Assembly: GCA_017893485.1 (NCBI GenBank)
Contig: CM030366.1
Span: 200,565,173-200,629,172 of the forward strand
Source of the DNA: Hemerocallis citrina
Taxonomy: Eukaryota; Streptophyta; Magnoliopsida; Asparagales; Asphodelaceae
Direction: 5' to 3'
DNA length: 64,000 nt
The notes under the pieces are model-generated. The model had not been told where the DNA came from. It did no database searches and saw nothing but the letters and a program-made list of their open reading frames with translations. The position numbers and the translations under genes were made by a program. Shown here one piece after another: positions 50,101 through 57,800 of this stretch (the first letter of the stretch is position 1; every line of letters begins with the position of its first letter).

Positions 50101-51843
50101 AACACCCTTAGTTTCGTGGGAATCTGAATTTAAAAATTAACATACCAAACATGGGAAACTAGATTCCTAAGTTAAGATTCCCAGGAAACAAAAGATAATC
50201 CTCCTACCAAATGCCCCCTAAACAAAGTTTTTTGGCTTGCATAACATCAACGAAGTAATAGTAGATAATTCTTCTTCCTCCTTTTGTGATGGCAGCGATA
50301 CAACAGCAAAAGCAAAGAAGTGCCACTGTTTCAAACCTTTTCTATTTCTTTGTGTACTAACTCAACTAATCCATTTTATAAATGAAAGTTGGGGAGATTG
50401 CTTCCGTACCCCTATTTTTAAGAAACTTGTTTTTATACCCAATTATTTTGAGTCTTGTGGGTCCAAGCAACTTTTCTTCTTTAAGTTTCTTTTGTCCAGT
50501 TTATCATGTGAGCATATACACCTGTGGTATTCCTGCGGATCAATAATATATACATCCCAAAGTTACTGATATACAGTTAGCATATTTCATTTATAGTATG
50601 TAGTATTAGGCGTATACTCAAAGATTTAAAGTACATGGATATGAAAACTTGTAAATTTCATAACTAGGCGCACAGAAGCAATTTTCCCTAGAAGTTTTTG
50701 TTGCAAGTGTCAGAACTAATATCTTCCTAACACTAACAGTTACTGCTTGATTTCTTAAAAACTATTATATATATTTACAATTACGTACAACTATTATGTC
50801 TGTATGATTGCTGAATCGCCCCTGTATGTATATGTATGCATGTATGTAATTATTACAGTGTCTCCTGTTATATCGTGTCCTATTTTTTCTGGGTTGTCGA
50901 ATTGCCATGTCTACATTGTATCATGTCATGTCGCTCTTTCCGTGTTTGTAAGGCCAACTAGTTCCAAAATTATGACTTTCAACAGTTAGTTCATCCAGTA
51001 TTTGCAATAATGTAAATTGCTGGCAGGTTCATACGAACTTTATATCCAAGTTAATGCTGATTAATCCACATGATGCTTCCATCACTTATTGGCTCTCCTT
51101 CAAAAACATATAATAAAAATACTTTAACTAGGCCGCTATATTTTCGTTATCTTCATCTGTGCATGTCCCCCATGTACTCAGTTCAGTTCCACTGCAACCA
51201 TTTTTCGTAGTTTTCTTCTGCAAACCAGAATACTTGTGAATCCTGTATTTTTCCGGACTTTTTGAATAAAAACAAATTATTAACTGAAAAACAACACAAG
51301 TTTGCTAGAGGATCCCATAACTATATAATTTGTAGTTTCAGGTAAGAAAAAAGAACTCTTCTTAAGGGACCATTTTTTCTTATTTACCTACATATATGCA
51401 TGTCTATTGGAACAGTTTCACTGTGCTACATTTTACATGACTTATGAATGATCTATGCAGAGAGAAAAAATGCATAGAGAAAAATGCGATAGCGTGTGGA
51501 ATACACAGTATTCTTGATAATCATAAATGCTGTGGCAGTCTAGTTTGTCTTATTCTATGTGTTTTGGATTCACTGCAGTTGCAGCTTGTTCTTAGCTAAA
51601 ATAATTTGTAGTTATTTCATCTCTGTTTCAGGTAACAAGTAAAATACTTTTAAAGGATATTGGATTTAGGACCGAAGTATCATTGACTGATGCCCTTGAA
51701 ATTCTACATTTTTGCAAAACATCCAAGGTTCCTTTTACGGCAAGGTAATTTAATTTTTCAATGTTGTACTTTGAGTCATTGTCTTTTTAATGTTCGTCAT
51801 ATTATTTCTGACCTTGAGCTTATTCTCTGAGAAGTCATTCTTC

Positions 51844-51892
<49 letters not shown>

Positions 51893-54800
51893 GTTCCGTT
51901 GTGCACTAGGCCTCCGTGTGCACTTGTGTACACTCGGCCTTCCTGCTTTCGTATCGACGATCCGAACCGTTCACATTGATCTACACATCTAAATTAGTCT
52001 AAATATGTAAAATCAAATAATTTGAAATTCATTTGCCCATCCATTGAAGTGTTACAAAATTGTATGGCAGAAAATCGTTGTTTTTTATAGTCACATGATG
52101 GATAGACAAATGAATTTCAAATGATTTGATTTTACATATTGAGACTAATTTAGATGTGTAGATCAATGTGAACAGTTCGGATCGTCGATACGAAGGCAGG
52201 AAGGACGAGTGCATACGGAGGCCTAGTGCACAACGGAACATTTCTCTCTCTCTCTCTATATGTGTGTGTGTGTGTGTGTTACTGTCATTACGCCGATGCT
52301 CTGACTTACGAGCGTTTTTAAATAATACCCTCATAAGGCACATAGGGTTCGTAAAATAAGGAATGTTTGCATTTAGTGTGGGCTACAGGCACACGTTTTA
52401 TCTGCACTTATTTGAGAAAGAACTAGATATTCGACAAAGTGGCATTTATATTGAAATTCATCTCTTGAACAAATTATTGATACTTGCTCTGTTGCCCATA
52501 TAATAGTTTGGTCTGAATGGATGAAATTGAATTATACACCTCAGAGTTGGATGATGCAATTTTGATGTTTGTTGGGTGTATTGTTGGAGATTAGTGATAG
52601 TTTATTTATTGATATTTTATGTTTTAAAGGTAGGTTCCGAATAGTGTCTACTGTTCTTAGGAACACCAAAAAATATTGTGGTGCTATATTTTTTGTGATG
52701 AGTAGATGTTCAAGAACATTCTCTTCGAGCTTGATGTTATTAACTTATCATTAGTATCTGGGACTGGTAAAAATACATGGTAATTGCAATTAGCAACATA
52801 TTAAATGTTTCTCCTTTTTCTTACAATTTAATTTTTGGTAAACACACAAAATGTCTATTTTGGGATGGACTTTAGTAAACTCATTGACATTAGCATTTCC
52901 AAATCAAGCTTCTACTATCCTCTATATCCTCTTCTTACTATGTGCAGGCATAAATAATTTATGCTTGCATCTACTAATAGTTTAATTTTTGCATCTGCAC
53001 TTTTGCTGTTGTACACTTTCCTCTCCGGTCTCTTATGGTGTTGATGGGTAAATTAAGTCGAAGTTACTACTCATGAATGTTTTAATGGAATGCAACTTTC
53101 TCTCTGACTGTGGTGTATATGGGTTAAGCTCAAGCTACCCTGCTTTTTTTTTCCTCTCATTTAGTTAAGAATCCACTATTTCACATTATCCATATATTAA
53201 TCAGTTGAAATGATTTTTAGCGGCATGATGTTACTGGCCAACTAGGTTATCCGAGTGCATTTTTTCTCTGGTCTTGTGATAGCAAAGCTCTCGTGATTTT
53301 TATATTATAACTGGAGGTTTGTGCTAAGATGGTCTCATTTTAAAATTAAAAAAGCTTTTAATGGCACCATATGTCTCACTATATTAGACCTATCGTCAAT
53401 TCATTGTCCATGTGAAGACATATATTGGACGAACAGTAGTTAAATATGCATTTATTTGTCATACTTTCTAGCTATATTTCGTTGGAAATCTTATCCTACT
53501 GATGTTTCTGTTTCAGCATTCGCCAAATGTCAAAGCTGTACACATTCATTTCGGTTGAATTTAATAGTCCAGATACAAAGATTAAAGAAGAGTTCACTTC
53601 GAGTTCTTTCATATTTGTTCCATTTTTCAGTACTTTTAGACAGAATGACTCTGTTTCTGGAACATTCTTGTGTCCCAGAGAATTGTACTGGCATGACCCA
53701 ACTGGTTGTGTTGACAAAATGAAGGAATTGCTTTGCCTACGCTCGTCAGTAACAGAAAATAGTTCTCTTTCTTGCAAGGCACTGGCAACTATCTACCCAG
53801 GTCTTTTTGACTTTTTTGTGAATGTGTGTGCTGTGCCCAAAAGCCCTCAATTTGATAGTTATCTTGAAATACTACTACAATTATCATCCGTTTCATTGCC
53901 TTCAGAAGCTGTCCATGTGGTAAGCCCTCTACATCCAAATACGTTTTATCTAAGAGTTTATTTTCTTTGTGGTGAAATCTGTACAATAATTCCGGTTAGC
54001 TCTCTACATCTAACTACTGATGCTGAAGTTTATGTTAGGAATCCATGTTAATATTCCACATTAAAAAGTGTTTATATCCCCATCTTTTGCCACAAGATCT
54101 TTGGTGCATTTGAATGCAACTATCTATATTGACTATTCTCTTAAAGTAGAGATGTTACATCATGCTGGGTAGATGGGGTCTTCGATTACAAACTAGATTG
54201 TTAGCACATGCAATGTGTGTCATGCAATGCACATATTCTTTTGTTTCATGATAAGAGCTTGATTTATTCTCTCAATGCACCATAATTGCTATCAATATTT
54301 TAGTCGCGTGCAATACGCGTATTGGAGCGGTTAAGATGCAGTAATTGTCATCAATTTCAATGCACATGCAATACATGGATTAGCACCTCAAACAGTTCAA
54401 CCTAACACACTTTTCTCCCATTATAGATGACCATCAACATTTGTAATTAGAGTAGTATACATGAAATACCAATGGAAAAATATTTTTAAAAAAATCCTAT
54501 CCAACTTCAAAGCTTACTAATTCGCCTGGCCTTTCAAAGACACTGTGATACTGAAGCAAAGATTTTTAAAAGCGTAAAACGTGCTTAAGTGCTCAAGGCC
54601 CGCCTATCACTTTTAGCGCTTAAGCGTGATTTAACATTTGATTAAGCGCTTCCGCTTTTTAAATATATTTTGTTTAATTTTTAAAATTTTAAATTTTTAG
54701 GATAATTCTAGAAATGCATGAACATTATCAAAAGTAATAGACAATGTAGAAAATGGTAGAAATTGATGTGCAATGAAGAATAAATGATGTAGAAATGCAT

Positions 54801-57800
54801 GAAAAAATGCAATCATTTGCAAGAGTATGCAATAAAAATGCTATGCAGTGAAGGAACACACTGAGTTGAATAGCACTAAAGGTATACATACAGTTGAAAC
54901 ATAAATGGATAATATTACATGGCAAGGAGAGAAGACTCATGGAATGCACATTCTGCAAGTCAAGGGTTGCTTGCAGAGGAGGATTGGGGTTAGGGTTTGA
55001 GAAATTATCAGATTTTTTGTATGAAACAACTTATAAATTTGGATAACGGGTTGATTCGGGTTCAAAAGGGTTTGAAGGGGTGTTATTTATTAGCTTTCCT
55101 ACTTGCACTCGCTTAAGCGACTGATTAAGTGGATTGGGCCAATTAACTGGCCCACTTGATTAGAAAAGTGCAATAAAATCGGTGGACCGGTAAATAGGCC
55201 CGCTTTACTTCTCTGTTAGCGTAGATCTCATTGTTTTTGTTTTTTTTTGTCGCTTAAGCATAAAAAGTGTACTAAAAAAAAACAGCGCCTGGCGTACGCT
55301 GTTTTTTTGCCCTATATACTTGCTTTAGTGACTGCCCTAAGACTGAAGACTGATTACTATAGTAGTTTGATTCTTTGCTGTGATCTCCTTATCGGAGACT
55401 TTCACAACTATAAGTCCTTCCCTGCTTAAGACTTACTGCCCTGAACTAATACTACTGCTTAGAAAACGTACTTCTTTCCTTCCCTGTAGTGCTGCTTTAA
55501 AGTACCTTTGATTTTTCATATGGTTTCAGGTTTTCCGGGTTTTTATTAAATGGGCTGATGATGTAAAGTCAGGAATAATTAATTCAGAAGGAATTCTCAA
55601 CTTGAAAGAGCATCTCCTTAAATTGGAAAACACAGTGCTCCCAACATTGCAGGATAAATGGGTGTCCCTTCACCCTTCTTTTGGCCTCATATGTTGGCCT
55701 GATGATGATGAGCTAAAACAGCAATTTAAGCATTCTGATGGTATCAGCTTTTTAAACTTTGGCGAACTCAGCAAAGAGGATCAAGAAATTCTTTCTGGCA
55801 AGATTGGTCCATTAATGCACAGATTAGGTGTTCCTCCTCTTTCAGAGGTATATGGATATATATTGATATATTAACGTTTTTGACATATGCATTGATGTTT
55901 ATTTTCCTGTTTGAATTTATTTGATCATGGCTGATTCTGCATGTTTGTAGGTTGTTTATCGTGAAGCAGTATTTTATGGCACAGATAATAATGCAGAAAA
56001 AGCTGCACTAATAAACTGGGTTCTTCCATATGCACAACGTTATCTCTATAAGTTGTATCCCGACTTGTATCTCACCTTGAAGCAGCTTCAATTTGAGAAG
56101 CTCAATCAGCTGCAAGTAATTGTAGTTGAGAAGTTATTTTATAGAAATTGTCTGAAAGGACAGGGGAGCACGTCTAAGAGACGATTTGAATGCAGCTGTC
56201 TTCTACAGGTTAAAAATTTATAATTCTTGGCCTTATATATATGCTTAAGTTTTTGTTTGTTTGTATGATTGTATGATTGTTTTTTTTTTCTTTTTTTCTT
56301 TCTCTTCCTAGATTTAGATAAATCAGAGGTTGTTGGTAAATAGTATTTGTTTAAAAGGGCTTTGTTTCAAGTGTCAGTGGAGGTCCACTGTCCACTGGAA
56401 GCCTCTTTGTAGTTCGCAGGTGATTAAGAGATCGGGAGTTTGAATCTGTGTCCACCAAAAAATCCTAAAATAATATATATTCGGGGTAAAGTGTGAGTGG
56501 GTGTGGCTACAACCTTACTGGGGGGGGGGGGGGGGGGGGGGGGGGGGTTGTTAGCTAAAATAGTGTGTTATCACTCTTTCCCTCTGCACCTCTCAATCTC
56601 TGCCTACTCTTTATACCTCTCAATCGCTCTGCCCAGAACACTGAAAGTAGATAAAATAAAGCCTTACTTGATCGATATTGGTTAAGAACACTGGTTTATA
56701 CTCTCCTAGTTTATGTTATGAAGAGAGAACTTAAATTGCTATGATCTCTAGAGGATGCAATGTCATAGTCTGTCTTATTGAAGGATGCTGTTTTTTTGGG
56801 TTTTTTGACCAGGCCCATAAGCCACACACAGACTTTTTTCCATGAAGGAAATGATGCAAGCGGGATTCGAACTCCCGACCAATCGCTCACTAGACCACTA
56901 GATCCTAGTAGGTTTAAAATCTGGAACTAGTCTATAAGATCGAATAGAATAACTCTATGAGTTTAGTCCTTGGTCTCTGATTTCCACTATCCGTTCTCGC
57001 GGCCTGCACCAAAACCGTGCTTTACCCCTCTTGCATTGAATGATGCTTTAGTTTGACCCGTAAAGTTTTGTTGCTACTCACATTTAAAGGAGTTATAAAC
57101 CAATTTCTTTTTTCTATCAGTTAAATAGTTCTATAGTTGGAGTCCATTATAAGTTTTGAAAATGTTGATTCTTTGAAGCTGCCCAGGGATCCTCTACCAA
57201 ATAGAATCACTTTCATTGACTGTACTGCAACTAAAAACCAAACCATTCTTTCCATGAGAAACCCTTTCTCTTTGAAGGGTGCTGAAGAAAGTGTTACATT
57301 CTATTAAAGTAAACTTCTTTATTTGAAATGCCTGTACTGCTTATGTTTTGATCCTAATGGAGTTTCTCAGGCATATCTTCGCAATATAATTCTCTCACAA
57401 GACATTGAAGGACTTGAGACAGACTACTATACACTTCATAAATCCGTTACTTTCTGATGCCAATATGTACAACCCATGTGCAAGTTTCATAAATGTAGAT
57501 TTTTGTATTTTTCCTTTGTCTGCTTACTACTGTTTGTTGTATTTGTGGATCTTGTTAAGCATAGTGGACTAGAAGCATATCTGTATAATTTCTTCATAAA
57601 ATGGTAATCACAAGACATTAGACAAATCTCATCATTATGTATTTCATAGCAGCTATTTTCCTGAAACTTTACGTATCTATAACCCCAAAATAACTGAGGT
57701 ATGTTTGAGCTTGCACATAAAGTAGAATGTTAATTAGTTTTGGCATTTTGACATTTTGACATTTTGCAATTATATTCTAAGGATGTGAACCTTACTATCC

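Larger units (their letters stand above)
48126..50218. mobile_element. Harbinger-type element with captured F-box gene fragment, intron 8
   Basis: The ends GGGGGCATTTGGTA (48126) and the mirrored TACCAAATGCCCCC (ending 50218) are inverted repeats flanked by TAA on both sides (48123-48125 and 50219-50221), the 3-bp duplication of PIF/Harbinger elements. Subterminal words AGGAATC/GATTCC recur on both sides. The interior carries an antisense F-box/LRR fragment and a nested element. No transposase. Confidence 0.75.
44322..51631 (+). other. NOV intron 8
   Basis: The largest intron, 7.3 kb. It holds the repeat at 45945-47430 and the Harbinger-type element at 48126-50218. The parts 44322-45940, 47430-48120 and 50222-51631 show no recognisable gene. 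Confidence 0.75.

Noticed and set aside
56858..56900. Possible tRNA gene (B-box motif)
   Set aside because: The B box is good but there is no complete cloverleaf or acceptor stem; a SINE fits better.
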